From Butyriboletus loyo (Eukaryota; Basidiomycota; Agaricomycetes; Boletales; Boletaceae): DNA of 64,000 nt. The stretch lies in the NCBI GenBank assembly GCA_038093515.1, contig JBBPSI010000138.1:1-64000 (forward strand). The letters run 5' to 3'. Of the stretch, positions 1-13,027 are shown in pieces (positions within the stretch are counted from its first letter, which is position 1; the number at the start of each line of letters is the position of its first letter). The notes under the pieces are model-generated. The model was given only the letters and a program-made list of their open reading frames with translations. It was not told the origin of the DNA and made no database searches. The translations under genes were made by a program, and so were the position numbers.

Positions 1-3000
1 ATATACAAAGGTGCGCGTTGTCCGATCGTTCCGCGATGCTTGGTTACCTTGCCTCCGAACCAGTTAACTCAACTCGAACATATTCTAAAACGGCCTGATT
101 CATACATCGGGAGTGTGGAGACTGTCACTCAGTTGATGTGGACGTATGATTCTGAAAACAAGCGTGTCGTACATCGTGAAGTCAAGTATGTTCCGGGTTT
201 TTTCAAGATCGTGGACGAAATTCTCGTCAACGCGGCAGACAACAAGGTACGTATGCTGCTTCGTGGGACATGTCGCTTCACTAATTACTCTCAAGATCAA
301 TGATCCCAACATGGACACGCTCAAAGTCAACATCGACGTAGACGAAGGAACGATATCTGTCTACAACAACGGTCGTGGTATACCGATCGAGATACACAGC
401 AAGGAGAAGATGTATATTCCCGAACTTATTTTTGGACATCTGCTGTCGTCTTCCAACTATGATGATGACGAAAAGAAGCTGACGGGTGGTCGTAACGGTT
501 ATGGAGCCAAGCTGGCTAACATTTACTCGCAGGAATTCATGATCGACACCGCCGACAAGAACTCAGGTCAAAAGTACAAACAGACATGGACGAACAACAT
601 GAGCAAGTGCGGAGCTGCCAAAATCACAAAGAACGCCAAAGGGGAGGAGTATACTAGGGCCACATTCAGGCCAGACCTGAAGCGCTTTGGAATGGAACGT
701 ATCGACGAAGACACTCTGTCCCTCCTGAAGAGACGCGTCTACGATCTGGCTGGCACAATCAAGGATGTCAAGGTCTATCTCAATGACGAACGCTTGAAGA
801 TCAAGAACTTTAAGCAGTACGTGGACATGTACCTCGAGTCCGCCGCGGCCGATGCAGCCGCAACTTCTGGAGGTGCTGCACAGGCGAAACCGACTATGAT
901 CTACGAGCAAATTAGCCCGCGCTGGGAGGTCGCTTTCGCTGTCTCGGAAGGGACATTCCAACAGGTCTCGTTTGCGAACTCGATTGCGACGACTAAAGGT
1001 GGTACCCATGTCATGCTTATGGCCGACCAGATCGCCAAGAATCTTATCGCCGCCATCGAGAAGAAGAACAAAGGTGCCAAGGTCAAGCCTGCACAGATCA
1101 AGAACCATATGTGGGTTTTCGTGAACGCCCTCATCGAGAACCCTACCTTCGACAGTCAGACCAAAGAGACCCTGACGTTGACCGCGTCCAAGTTTGGTAC
1201 GAAGCCAGGTTTGTCTGAGGATTTTATGAAGAAAGGTAGGTCTGAATCATGTCTGTGATCCCAATACTTATATAGTGTCTACCAGTTTTGAAATCCTCCA
1301 TTATTGATCACGTTCTAAATTGGGCAAAATTCAAGGCAGACCAACAGATCAAGAAGACCGATGGAACGAAGCGCAACCGGCAAGTGCGCCTCGTGTATGC
1401 GCTGTTTCCGACTTAACCCCTGTGATAGCCTCACCGGCATGACCAAGCTAGCTGACGCCAACAGTGCTGGAACGCGAAATGCTGATCGGTGTACTCTCAT
1501 TTTAACGGAAGGAGACTCCGCCAAGGCACTTGCAGTTGCCGGTCTTGGTGTCGTTGGGCGCGATTACTTCGGTGTCTTTCCCTTGCGTGGAAAGCTGCTG
1601 AATGTACGAGAAGCTAAACATGACCAGATCATGAAGAACGAAGAAATCCAGAACATTAAGAAAATCATGGGTTTACAGCATAACAAGGAGTATATGAATG
1701 TCAGCAGTTTGCGATATGGTCGGCTGATGATTATGACTGATCAGGTCAGGGTCTAATGCGCTTACAAAACTCTAGGCTGACTCCGGAATCATCATATAGG
1801 ATCACGATGGCTCCCATATCAAGGGCCTTCTGATCAATTTCTTGGACCATTTCTATCCGTCGTTGCTCAAAGTCCCCAATTTCCTTGTCGAGTTCGTCAC
1901 ACCTATCGTGCGGGTAAGCAAAGGAAAGCAGCGAATCGATTTCTTCACCATACCTGAATATGAACAATGGTTGGAGAGAACGCAAGATGCGCACAAGTGG
2001 GACTCGAAGTACTACAAGGTTCGTTGGTACTGTGGTTTCTGTTTGCATCTCATTCATTAGAGATCATGACAGGGTCTTGGGACAAGCAGCGATGCCGATG
2101 CGCGTTACTACTTCAGCAATATGGGGAAACACATGATCCCGTTTGCTGCTACTCAAGACGGCGACAAGGAACTCATCGACCTCGCATTCAGCAAGAAAAA
2201 AGCTGATGAGCGCAAAGAGTGGCTCCGTCAGTTCAAAGTAAGTCAAAAATATCCCCAAGTGCCGGTATCGTCTGACTCGCCTGGAGCCCGGGACATACCT
2301 TGATCACAACATAGACGAAATCCCATTCTCGGATTTCATTAACAAAGAGCTGATCCTCTTCTCGATGGCCGACAACGTCCGATCTATTCCATCAGTAGCG
2401 GATGGTCTCAAACCAGGTCAACGAAAGGTTATCTGGGGTTGCTTCAAACGCAAGCTCAAGAAAGAAATCAAAGTTGCTCAGCTCGTCGGTTATATATCTG
2501 AAGTCGCAGCGTACCATCATGGTGAAGCCTCGCTGACCATGACCATCGTCAACCTAGCCCAGGATTATGTTGGCTCGAACAACTTGAACCTCTTGCTACC
2601 GAATGGTCAGTACGGAACGCGCGATATGGGCGGTAAAGACCATGCATCGGCTAGGTATATCTTCACCGAATTGGCACCCTTGACGAGGACGGTGTTCAAT
2701 CCAGAAGATGGGCCACTGTTGGCGTATCTAAAGGAAGATAATGATTGGATTGAGCCGGAGTACTATGTGCCTGTCATTCCAATGGTGCTCGTCAATGGCG
2801 TGGATGGTATAGGAACAGGTGAAAGCCACTTTCTTTGGTACCGATGTAGTTGCTGAACGTCGGCCGGTAGGATGGAGTACCAGCATTCCATGCTATAATC
2901 CAGAGGATATTGTTGCCAATCTACGGCGGCTGATGGCTGGTGAAGAGATAATTCCTATGCTTCCTTGGTGGCGAGGTTTCAAGGGCACTATCAGGAAGGT

Positions 3001-4883
3001 TGGCGAACACAAATACGATGTCATCGGTGTCGTGAACAAGATAAACGACACGACCGTCGAAATCACTGAGTTGCCCATTCACAAGTGGACGCAGTCATAC
3101 AAGGCCGAATTGGAAGCCATGATTGGTGAGAAAGGGGACGGTGCTATCAAGGTATTGTACTTATCAACCAGCATTCACGCACGATTCGTTAAGTAAGAAT
3201 GATAAACAGGACTACAAAGAGCATCACGACAATGTTAACATACACTTTGTCATTACGATGGCTGCAAATGATCTGGAGAAGGCGGAGCAGCAAGGCTTGG
3301 TCGAGTTCTTCAAGTTGACGAGCAAAATCAATACGAGCAACATGATCTGTTTCAACCTCGAGGGTAAAATTCAGAGATATTCGTCGCCCGAAGAGATTAT
3401 CGAAGAGTTTTACCCTCAGCGTCTGGCGTACTATCAGAAGCGAAAGGTGCGTAGAGGATGGTTTGGACATTTCTGGGAGCTGACGGAAATGGTGGTATGC
3501 AGGATTACATGGCCAACGAGCTCCAACTGCAGTTCGAGAAGCTCTCTAACCAGGCGCGTTTCGTCAAGATGATTATTGAGAAGGAACTCGTTGTGTCGAA
3601 TCGCAAGAAAGCGGATATCATGGCTGACTTGCGCAAACTCAAGTTCCGGCCGTTCCCCAAGGTGACCAAGGCTAAAGCAGCGGGCGAGACTGAGGATGTT
3701 GTTAACCCTGACGAAGATGAGCAGGCGGCAGAGGATGTTCCGGGTTCAACGGATTACGACTATCTGTTGGGCATGGCTATTTGGAGTTTGACAAAGGAGA
3801 AGGTATGTTTGCGTGGGACGGCCCTCAGTTCATGGTCGTCTGACCGTGTGACTACTAGATCGAGAGACTCTTACAACAAGCCGCGGACAAGGAGGCGGAA
3901 CTCCTCGCGCTCCTCGAGCGTACTCCTATTTCGCTCTGGAACGAAAATCTGGACAGCTTCCTGAATGAATGGGAGGTAAGTGCGGATCAGGTTGTCGTTC
4001 TCTCAATATAGTGAACGTTTTACTGCAGAAATCATGCCAAGACTTTGATAACAAGACATTGCTTGATGCCAACGGGAAGAAGATCAAGAAGAAGCAAGCT
4101 ACGCTTAAACACCGAAAGTCGCTGACCGGACGCAAAGACTTTGGCGAGGATGACTCGGAGGATGACTTCAAACCTGCAAAGGCCACGGCTAAGAAAAAGG
4201 CGGAGCCGAAACCGAAACTGAAACCCGCTGTCGCGGGACCCCCAAAGAATGAAAGTGATGACGAGAAGCCTGCTCCTGCTCCCAAGAAGGCACCAGTTAA
4301 GAAGGTACCTGTCAAGGTGAAATCAGAGTCGGAGATGGAGGTTTCGGATGTACCTGTGAAAAAGAAGGCTGCAGGAAAGAAACCTGTGAAGGTCGACTCG
4401 GACTCGGACATCAAGATGGTTGATTCACCCGCCGTGCAAGCCAAAGGCAAAGGAAAGGCCAAAGCCGAGGATGCACTGAAGCGAAAGTCATATTTCTATT
4501 ATCTTGGGTTGAAATCTTGTGTCTGACGTGATATTGCAAGGCTTGTGTCTGACAATGAGAGCGACGACGAGGCGTACATCCGACCGGCGGCAAAGAAGAC
4601 AAAGACGATGCAAGCGGCTGTGACTGATTTCTTCGGAAAGCCTGGACCTTCAGAAGTGACGAAGAAGGCCACAGCGCGGAAGCCCTCGGGGAGCAAACCT
4701 GCGGCTGCGAAGAAGCCTGCGTCGAAGAAGGTGGAAAGCGATGTGGATGAGGAAATGACGAGCGAAGTGGTAGAGGCGCGTCCAATTGCTCCGACGCGTG
4801 CAGCGAGGGGCAAGACCAAGAAGTACATCGAGATCGAGTCGGACTCTGACGGGGATACCGACGACGATATGTATGGGAAATAA
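1..4883 (+). CDS. TOP2: DNA topoisomerase II (5' end truncated by window edge)
   Basis: This is a type IIA topoisomerase that passes one DNA duplex through another in the nucleus during replication and chromosome segregation. Recognisable coding begins near 64 with LTQLEHILKRPDSYIGS, the start of the GHKL ATPase domain; the first 63 bases may be intron. In order I see the ATPase N-box (DEILVNAADN), GRNGYGAKL, the TOPRIM motif EGDSA near 1507, PLRGKLLNV, DHDGSHIKGLL at 1800, and the cleavage domain with the active-site Arg-Tyr (Tyr codon 2656-2658). A Lys- and acid-rich C-terminal tail ends at TAA 4881-4883. About a dozen short introns interrupt it (for example 247-295, 1745-1799 and one near 2237-2285). 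The intron 1380-1428 has a GC donor. The tail contains a PCNA-binding-like motif at 4611-4634. About 1,400 codons are present, close to the usual family length, so only the extreme N-terminus is missing. The family assignment is certain. Confidence 0.97.
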
Positions 4884-5241
4884 ACGACTTTTGATGCTCT
4901 TTTTTTTCTTGTGCTAGTAATGCTGTATACCGTTATCGTCTATGTTTTGATATGATTTGATGAAATGCAAGGCACGTGGTACAAGCGAGAGCCTGAATCC
5001 CCGGCACTTCAGCAAGTTTCAATTCTCTGTTTTCGTTCGTTCCTTGTCTCCTCACCGGCCCTTTTTTTTTTGTCTGGGCAGGTCGTTCCTCTGGCCACGT
5101 CGACGTTCGCGTGCGGCGCTTCTCTCTCGCGTTGCTCGATACCTGCCATATCATCGAGACTGAGCCTTCTCCCAGCCTAGTTCACCGTAGTGACGATCCC
5201 GCTCCCAAGTCCGCGCGAGCTCTCGAGCCTATCCACGTCGA
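4884..5241. promoter_or_regulatory. TOP2 3' flank and upstream region of the 5.2-kb gene
   Basis: These 358 bases separate the TOP2 stop from the next ATG on the same strand. There is a T-run just after the TOP2 stop and another T-run near 5065, followed by a pyrimidine-rich stretch leading to the ATG at 5242. No ORF here has family features. It must contain the TOP2 polyadenylation region and the promoter/5' UTR of the downstream gene. I could not pinpoint a TATA box. Confidence 0.4.
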
Positions 5242-8200
5242 ATGGCCGCACAACCACTGCGGCAGCCTTTTCTGCCTCATCTCAACATTCCTCCACCGCT
5301 CAACATGCAGCAGCCCTTTGACGGGAGACAGCCCATGTTCTCACCGGGCCTCCCAACGTCCATCCAGCAGAGTTACCACCCTCTGCCTTTTCATATCGCG
5401 CCGTCCTCGCTTCAAACACCTATGCAGCCCTTCTTTCCCCCGCAGCCCCCAAATGCCCCAGGTCGTCCTACTTACCAGCATCACAGAGGCCATTCAAGTG
5501 TCGCACACTTCCCTGGCTTTCCGCCACCGACTGCTATTCCCATAACGCCTCTCGGCCAAGGTTTCCCAATGGTCGTACCGCCGCCTTTCGGGCAGCCTTT
5601 CATCCCTAGGAATAGACGTGCACCCAGTGTCAGTATCGGAGGCCCGCCCAAGGCGCCTTTGGGGGGTCCAGGTCGAAAACACAGCCCGCTTCCCCCAGCT
5701 CCACCAGTACCTGCTCAAAAGGGGAAAAAAGTGATTGTCAATTTGCCTGTAGAAACAATACCTGGCACGGAGGACCAATCACCTAGTCGCCCTCCATGGG
5801 CGCGTACTCCCATGCCCACGACCGGTCATGAAGAGCCTGTAGTGATACTCCCAGAGATCACGACTGTAGAACCGTATCCTCCAGATAATTGGCGGCGCCA
5901 CATTCCTGATACCGTTGACGTGTTCTTACCTGGCAAGGTATGCAACGTGTTTGGTGATGTCGGTGTTTCGTTGACCAGTCTTCCTGCCAGGTCGCTTGGG
6001 ATGCAATCAGGCAGCGAGTCATCGAAGAAAAGTTAGAGAAACTGGGTGTTGAACGAGGTACAGGTGGTTCAGTTATTCTCCATGCACCACATGCCCGTGC
6101 TGCTTCGGTCAGTGCCTCGTTGGATTAGCATGGTGAATTGCGTGCTCAACCCGTTCGTAGATATCATCACCAGCGGATCCATCGCTGCTCTTTTTCAAAT
6201 TGAACAAGTTGCAGCAGTCTCAGAATGCTTCGGCCGTAAATTCATTGACGAGTTCGCCTCAACAAACGTTCGCCCTGACGCCCTCCCCCGGAGCGCAATT
6301 ACCGCCCAGACTTCAAAACAGGCATGGCTACAGTCTCTCACTCGCACATCCACCGCCTCCAATCCATCCGTCGTTCTACAATCCTGCTGCATCCTTCAAT
6401 CCTTTCGGCCCAAGTGCCGTTCTGGGCTCCGACAGTATTGAACAGGACGTTGAAAACTATATACCGTCTCCAATTGATGGGATTCACGCACCACAGGGTC
6501 GCGTGCCCTTGTCAATACCATCTCTTGCTCCTCCTAGCATCAGCCGTGGAAGCAGCCGGCCAGACTTTGTTCGTGGATTTAGTCTTGAGATACCGGAAGA
6601 GGAAGAGCCACAAGAGGACGAGCCACTCCCTGATGCAGACGTGGAACAACAGTCTCCAAACAACGAAGATGCTCTTGGCCTTGTTTGTGCTCCCAGCCAA
6701 CCAACGACCGAACCCGGTGAAGTGGTTCCTGTTTCGACAAGTAGACTTCATTCAAGGCATGTTTCGAGGTTATCCCACGCACTCTCGTTGCTCTCGGTTG
6801 GGGGCATTCACGACATAGCTATGCCAGAGCAAGTGGATATGGTGCCAATCAGGAGTCCAGTAGGCAATCCAACTATTGACGACTTGGATAAGGAGGCTGT
6901 TGGTGAGTGGACGGGATCCGAAGATGTGCGCTTGGACTCGGATGATGAGGTAAGGCCGCGCGAATCCTGGCGCGTACATACTGACTTCTCCTAGGGGAGC
7001 ATCGGTGAATGGTCCAACCCTTCGGATGAGGAGCGAGCTCGTCAGGCTCGGATGCAACGTCGTCTACTTCGCCAAAGGAATCAAGAAACGGAGACTCCGA
7101 GACGCTTGCCCAATTTCCCTGTTCCCCCAACCAATGTCTTTGGTTTGCGAATTCGCCGCGACTATGATTTGGTCTCGAACCCAAGCGAAGACGGGATGCA
7201 TGCGGAGGAGAGAGCAGCGTTCCTCGGCCTGGACCCTGTGGACTTTACGCTTGGCCTATCATCGACTTCGACTCCAGGACGTCGACCTCTCCCACCTCTC
7301 CCACACTCCAGGGATCCTTCGGCACAGTTCAACGTGCATGACCAAGCAGTGGGACACTCTCGCTCTGGTTCCGATCAAGCTGTCGTCGAGCAGCATCTTG
7401 TGCCTCCCGCTCCACCTTCTGCTGCACTAAATCCACATGCAAAGCCATTTATGTTTGGTACCAATCGGGGATCAACACCGTGGGGATCTTCAGATGGGGT
7501 TCCTCCGCCACCAGCACCGGCATTGGGTCACACTCGCTTACCCTCGTTTGGCAAGCCACTCAACGCGGCAGCACGCGAGTTCAAGCCAACCGGATTCACT
7601 TTCCGCCCTCCTGCTGGCGTACCGCATCTCACTTTCCCTGTCTCACCTACTTCGCGTCCTCTCCCTGCTCCGCCTGTCAAGCCTTCGCCAGCACGCGCCC
7701 AGCAAGGCAGAGAAAAGAGACAACGACGTGGTTCGCACACCACTGTATCGGATGACGGAGCCGACGACAGTGGAAAAGAAAATATGGCATCATTCCGGTT
7801 CCCATTGGTGGACGAGACGTCCTGCAGCATCCGCCACACTGCACCCAATTCACCGCGCATATCGGGGTCGCAGGATTTGCACGCGAGTGCCGGCCCATTG
7901 CAACCCCTCACTTTCTCTGGCTTCCCGAGTGACTCAATGCGTCGTATTGAGGAACTAGATGCAATGGGGCTTCATAAGGAAGACTTGCCCGATAACGATA
8001 ACGAGGAACCGAAGAGTGACGAAGAACATCTTCCGGTAGTCGCGATCACGAAGCCAAAGCGTGCACCCATTCCTTTGGACTTCAAGAACCCTCCTTCGAC
8101 CAACACGGTCCCTGCTGGCGTATTCAAAGCCCTTGTCGGAGACGAAAAAACGCGACGAACTGTTCGCTCGCGACTCAGCTCACGCGAAAACTTCGATCAC

Positions 8201-11200
8201 TCACAACGTCCCTCCCTTGACGATTTCGCAGTGCCACCTATTTCCATGTCTGCAAACAGATCCAGGTCGCGCTTTGTCACAGATCCTGGCCTCAAGCGCG
8301 AGCGTGTCGACTCACCGGATATCTTCACTCCTGCGATCAAGCGCCATTCGTCGTTGCCTGCCATGCACAGTGCACACAATTCGTCACTCTCGAATGTCTC
8401 GATACCCGCTATCAATCTTACCAAACGTCTCGAAGCACAAGCACTCGAAGACAAGATTGAGGCGGTATTGGATGAGAAATTTTGGATGATTCGCTCAGAA
8501 ATTGTCAAGTCTCGGGAAACAGTTACGAACTCGATCAGTCCTGGCACCGAGGACGCGATCGCGGAAGTTGTTACCCTCTTTCGGACGCAGCTTCAAGAGT
8601 CTGCGGCGAGGGGGTTGGACGACAGTCAGATGGATGCTCGTGGTGAGCTTGACCTCGAGCTCATCCGCGATGTCGTACAGCGAGGTCACGCTGAAAACCT
8701 CTTGCTCTTGCAAACGGAACTGCGTGAGGCTGTCTCCCGCATCGAGCAGGCTCAGTCTCCAATTGCGCCATCGGACAGCATGGAGCTTGTTCCGATCATT
8801 GATCAGATTAACCATCGCAATCTCCAGGTTGTCCTCAACACACTCGGCCAGCTTTCAAACAAGATTGATACTCGACCGTTTGCGGATCAATATGAAAAGA
8901 ACACGTTCATCGAAGAGATTTTGACTGCTCTCAGTCCGCATCTAAAGGCTTTGCGCCCAGAAACAGTCGATTACGATGTACTCACCGCCAGACTTAGTCA
9001 GGCGGTCAAGCCGAACATTGAGCAGCTCATCGATCTCGCTGCAGATAAGCGCGAGACAGCAGGTCTTATTGTGGAGAGCTTGCTCCCCATGCTACCTTCA
9101 CCATCCTCACTGGACACAGATTCGATCATTGCTCAGATCACCTCTGAAGTTCGCCGAGTCATTGCACCCATTGACGCGCACGAGATCAAGGAGCAGGTCG
9201 CTGATCTCGTTGTCGAGCGCCTTGACGCTCGTCTTGCCAACCGCGACAAGGCATTTAATGTGGATTCGGTTTCGGGCAGAGTCGCTGAGAGCGTACTCGG
9301 AGGCTTACAGTCTATCAAGGATGTTATACCCAAGCTCGACACTTTGGCAGCGTCTCAGGAATCTCTGTCTGCCAAGAATGACGATCTCGCAGCCAAGCAC
9401 GCCGACTTGGCAACCCTCGTATCTAGCCTTCCCTCTCGACTGGAGGACCTCAGACATGCTGTCGAAGCGGCTCGGTCAACGTCAGCCGAGCGATCGCAAA
9501 CAACTCCCGAAACAAGTGCAGCAATCCTCTCTACTGTTCATCTGCTCCAGACCACTGTTGAAACCATCGCGAATGGCCAGAATTCGATGCTCGCACAAAA
9601 AGACGATCTCGTCGCGTTGCAAAAGTCATTTCATCAAGTCCTCGCCGATCGTCTCGATGCTCTCCCCGAGTCACTCACCGCGGCTGTGACTGTGTTGCAA
9701 AATGCGCACGCCGAGTTCGCGGTCTCACGTGATGCTGCCAAGTGTGATGCAGAGGAGATTCGTAAGCTGAAAGCCACAAACAATGATCTGCAAGTACAGC
9801 TGGCGAAAGCACGTGGAGCACATGGTCAAGTCCGTGTTGAGAAAGATAACTTGAGTGAGCGACTCAAGGACGTCGAGAATGACCGCGATAGGCTACGGGC
9901 GCAGGTGGAGGACTCGCAAGCCGCGATGCGTACCCATGCCTCTGAGATGTCGGCAGTGGAGCTTCGCAATTCAGATCTCGAGGACGCGCTTGCTCAGAGT
10001 TTAGCGAGATTGAAGACGTCGGATGTGGCTGCTCAGTCAAACCAAGAACGCATTGCTGAGCTAGAGAAGGCGAACAAGGATGCCGCTGCTGAACAACAGG
10101 CACTCAAGGCTCAGGTACACATTTGCTCCAGTTTTTCCCGTGCAATGAATTGAATTGGTATCCGTAGCTGGGTGATCTTCACATTCAGGTCAAGATGGCA
10201 GAGCACGAGAAAGAACTCACCGCGCAATCGCTCGAGCTGCTTCGACAGGAACACGAGTCTCTCATTGCTCAACAAAGTCACTGGGAAGATCTCCGCCGTG
10301 TCACCGAACAAATTGAAGCCCTTACGAATCTCAGATCACAAGCCGACGAAGACGAGCTCAGAGAACTCAGGCGTGCACGCGATCAGCAACGGCAACTTGA
10401 GTCTGAATATTTGGCTCTCCAGAAACGGGCACGCGATCAGGAGCTTCGTGCTGCCAATAGCGAGCGTGCAGCGAGTGCAGCGAAGCAGAACCTAACACAG
10501 GCGCAGCAACGGGCGAGTGAGTGGGAGAGACGTGCGAGGGAATATGAGAGTGAATTGGAGATGACGAGGAACAACTTACACGACGTGGAGCAGGCACATG
10601 TACAGTTGGACGCCGACTATTCGCTAGTCAAGTTGCAACTTGAAGAGAAGGAAGCTGAAGACCGCTTGGTTAAGGTAAATTTTCAACCTCCGTTGTGATA
10701 TGAAACTGAGAATTGGCTTGCTAACGCAATGCGCAGGACCGCGAAAACAGACTCCGTGATCAGGTTTCCGGTCTCGAAGCTCAGTTGGCTCGTCTAGAAG
10801 CAGAGCTTAGCAAAGCCAAGGCCCAGACTCTTCCTACCGTGACTAACTTGCCGTCGTATGGCAAGTATGCGCCTATCAAGAATACTTCGCCACCGCGCCC
10901 CGACTCACGTGCAAGTACTGTTTTTGGTGGCGACCGTTCACGCACACCTGTTGGATATGTGAACGGAACTCAGCCTGCGCGCAGCGATACCCCTCCGCAG
11001 TCCTCCGTCTGGGATTCCGTGCATGCACCAAAACAACGGTATCCCAATTTAGGATCTGCGGCATCCTACGTGAGAAGAACGGCTCCGACGCCGTCGTATA
11101 GATCACAATCCGTAGAATCCACATATAGAGCGCAGTCCGTTGCATCGCCTACGCCCAGCACTGTCTCCCTCACGCCGACTGTCGATGAAGAAGGGTGGTG

Positions 11201-11219
11201 GTCATTGGCTTCTCAATGA
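5242..11219 (+). CDS. Large proline-rich, coiled-coil protein of unknown function
   Basis: I do not recognise this gene. With five short introns (near 5938-5990, 6110-6162, 6949-6993, 10114-10167 and 10674-10737) it encodes about 1,900 residues. The first 700 or so are low-complexity and rich in Pro, Ser and Gln (for example FFPPQPPNAPGRP), predicted to be disordered. A short ordered patch, AWDAIRQRVIEEKLEKLGVE, follows the first intron. From about 8400 to 10800 the protein is alpha-helical with heptad character and long runs of Glu, Lys, Leu and Gln, as in cytoskeletal or spindle-pole scaffold proteins. The tail is Ser/Tyr-rich with near-repeats of the form YRSQSVES and YRAQSVAS and ends EEGWWSLASQ. 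The ATG at 5242 is the first in a long open frame after a pyrimidine-rich leader. A microtubule-organising or polarity scaffold is conceivable, but that is inference from composition only. Confidence 0.85.
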
Positions 11220-11414
11220 CACTCGTGTATAATACCCGTATGCCCTCATTTCGTCTTCTCCGGGCCTCTAACTTTGGATATATATATCCTTGATCTAATT
11301 AACAGTCTGGTTTTTCGTTTTGGCTCGTTTTCTCGCGCATTCTTTCTTTTGCTCCATTCGCCGACATATGCTCATACCTCTTGTTGTTGGTGCCTTACCC
11401 TTCACACAATGATC

Positions 11415-11695
11415 GTGTATCTAACCCGACCACTTTCGACATCTTAATCCCCTTGTTTGCATCGACTCACAGGAAATCATGGCCATTTATATACCCTTCA
11501 ATTGTTGCTACAAGGTACAAATCTAATGGATGCATTAGTTGTGTGAAATGCGTGGTTAAACCAGAGCAGAAAGGGATCAAAAAAAAAGAACAATGGCGAG
11601 ATCAGATGTGGATTGTAGTAAATTGTGCAAAACAAAATAAAAAGATGTTTATATACTGGGCCATATCCAGGATTCTACAGTTTGTATTGCCGTAT
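11415..11695 (+). repeat. Direct repeat, left copy (pairs with 14500-14745)
   Basis: This segment and 14500-14745 run in the same orientation and share long exact blocks, for example the 20 bases from ggaaatcatggccatttata, then a poly-A tract and the block gggccatatccaggattcta. They differ by scattered substitutions and small indels, roughly 85-90 % identity by eye. The right copy lies immediately downstream of the KES1 stop, so the repeated sequence is a KES1 3' flank. The two copies bracket the decayed island between them. Confidence 0.85.
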
Positions 11696-11800
11696 AATCC
11701 AGTTGTCGCCCTCATCGTCGTCGGCGTGCTGTTTCCCTTTGATGAGTTCATTGTCGATAGTCGCGTCGCGTTGACTCGACCGACACTGTCGTAGGACGCG
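11680..11800 (-). pseudogene. KES1/OSH4 exon fragment, internally deleted and frameshifted
   Basis: Read on the minus strand, about 50 bases here match the KES1 exon near 15690-15745. The shared block is gggaaacagc, then four variable bases, then cgacgacgatg and agggcgacaac. In KES1 this encodes [14 protein letters not shown]. The copy here lacks one base after the Met codon, so the frame breaks, and about 12 bases of the upstream [11 protein letters not shown] coding are deleted. It is fused directly to sequence matching the KES1 3' flank (11415-11695), so everything between that exon and the 3' UTR is gone. It is a dead fragment left by a local duplication and deletion. Confidence 0.7.
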
Positions 11801-11905
11801 GCGGTATGCGTGGAGTCGTCGAGCCAGTTGTGTACTGTATAGCCACAAATTCCATTGATACGCTCATGTCCCTGTCAGCCTCCTAGTCAGTCCACACCGT
11901 CAACC

Positions 11906-13027
11906 ATGGCATTCGATGTAATCTTTTTGCCCGCGCCCCCTCCTCCATACCCATCACCACCTCCATACTCGCCACGAACATCCCTCATGGTAAGTTTCCC
12001 AGTGGAAGTGTACGCAACTCAGGCCAAAATGCCCCTTTACTACAGCACAACATCCTTACCTCCTCTTCGTCATTCACTCTCGCACGGCGACGCGACGCCC
12101 CTGTCATTACGGAATTGCCGATTGCTGGGATTGGTATCACAACACCAAGCTTTTCTCTCTTTTCACAGATCCCTGAATGCACCATCACCACCAAGCTAAG
12201 AGATTGGATGCCAGTATGAGATCAATCTCCTACTGGAATCTCCACAGCTCTGGAGGTTATTGCAGTTCACCACTGTAAGAGGACAACTCGTGAATATCAA
12301 CATGAGTTTCTCGAGATTGAACTAAAGAATGGTCCTTCTGGGTAAGTGTTGGTGCATTTGTATCTGATTAAGTTAAGTATTTTGTAGACCTACAATTTTG
12401 GCTGTGGTAGAACGTGATGTTGAGAAAGATCACATGACCACTTTGACCACTGGTCCTGCATATGATCATCTCTCAATTCTTTCTCAAGGTCACCAGGAGA
12501 CCTATCATGCTGGAGTCATCAACCTTCAATCACTTACTTGGACAGAACCATCCAGGGTTTCCCCTCCACTTCCTCACATTATCCAACTTCTTGGTCTGAT
12601 TTCAGAGCATTACCCCAATTACTCAGCCACTCAATACAACTGCTATTACTTTGCAGCTGTTGGGATCAAGGCAATTCAATGGTATAATCCAAGATTTCAC
12701 CCAGATCAGAATGGGTCCACTTTTTTCAAAGCAACTAGATTTTTTGGATTCAAGATATTGGCCTCAGAAAAAATATGTGAACATGCACTGGAGATAGTGG
12801 GATGGTTTTGGGCTGATGGTCACTGGCATGAAAAGGGGAAGGAAAAGGAGGTGCAGAGGGAGGAGGGAGAAGATAAGAAGATGATTGCAGATTGCAACCA
12901 GGAGTTTGGGGAGTTGGCCACAAAATGGGAGCAGAAGTTTGAAAAGATGGAGGTAACCTGGAATCAGAAGTTTGAGGAGATGAAGAGAACTTGGAACCAA
13001 GAGTTTGAGGAAAGGGCAGCAGCTTAG
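11906..13027 (+). pseudogene. Uncharacterised fungal ORF with in-frame TGA and TAG
   Basis: I do not recognise a named family. The ATG at 11906 is in a good context (accatgg) and opens a Pro/Tyr-rich start (FLPAPPPPYPSPPPYSP). Exon 1 is 11906-11989, exon 2 starts at 12169, and an intron runs 12342-12387. The joined frame reads IPECTITTKLRDWMPV, then TGA at 12217-12219, then DQSPTGISTALEVIAVHHC and on to VVERDVEKDH. A Cys/aromatic-rich core (NCYYFAAVGIKAIQWY) and a C-terminal repeat built on W-x-Q-K/E-F follow. The frame stops at TAG 13025-13027, exactly where the repeat would place Trp, and the next in-frame stop is TAA 13049-13051. Both nonsense codons fit single C-to-T changes (CGA to TGA, and TGG to TAG through the other strand). 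The reading frame is otherwise kept, so inactivation looks recent. A shorter downstream protein starting near 12398 cannot be excluded. Confidence 0.65.

Larger units (their letters stand above)
11220..11905. other. Intergenic island with a duplicated KES1-derived segment
   Basis: No intact gene is seen between the stop of the coiled-coil gene and the ATG at 11906. The stretch 11220-11410 is T-rich and probably holds the polyadenylation region. From about 11415 to 11800 it is a rearranged copy of the 3' part of the KES1 gene found 3-4 kb downstream; see the separate pseudogene and repeat entries. Confidence 0.6.

Noticed and set aside
563..1108. Long antisense open frame (181 codons) within TOP2
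   Set aside because: It is the codon-biased shadow of the topoisomerase exon; the plus-strand frame carries the conserved motifs and the antisense product matches nothing.
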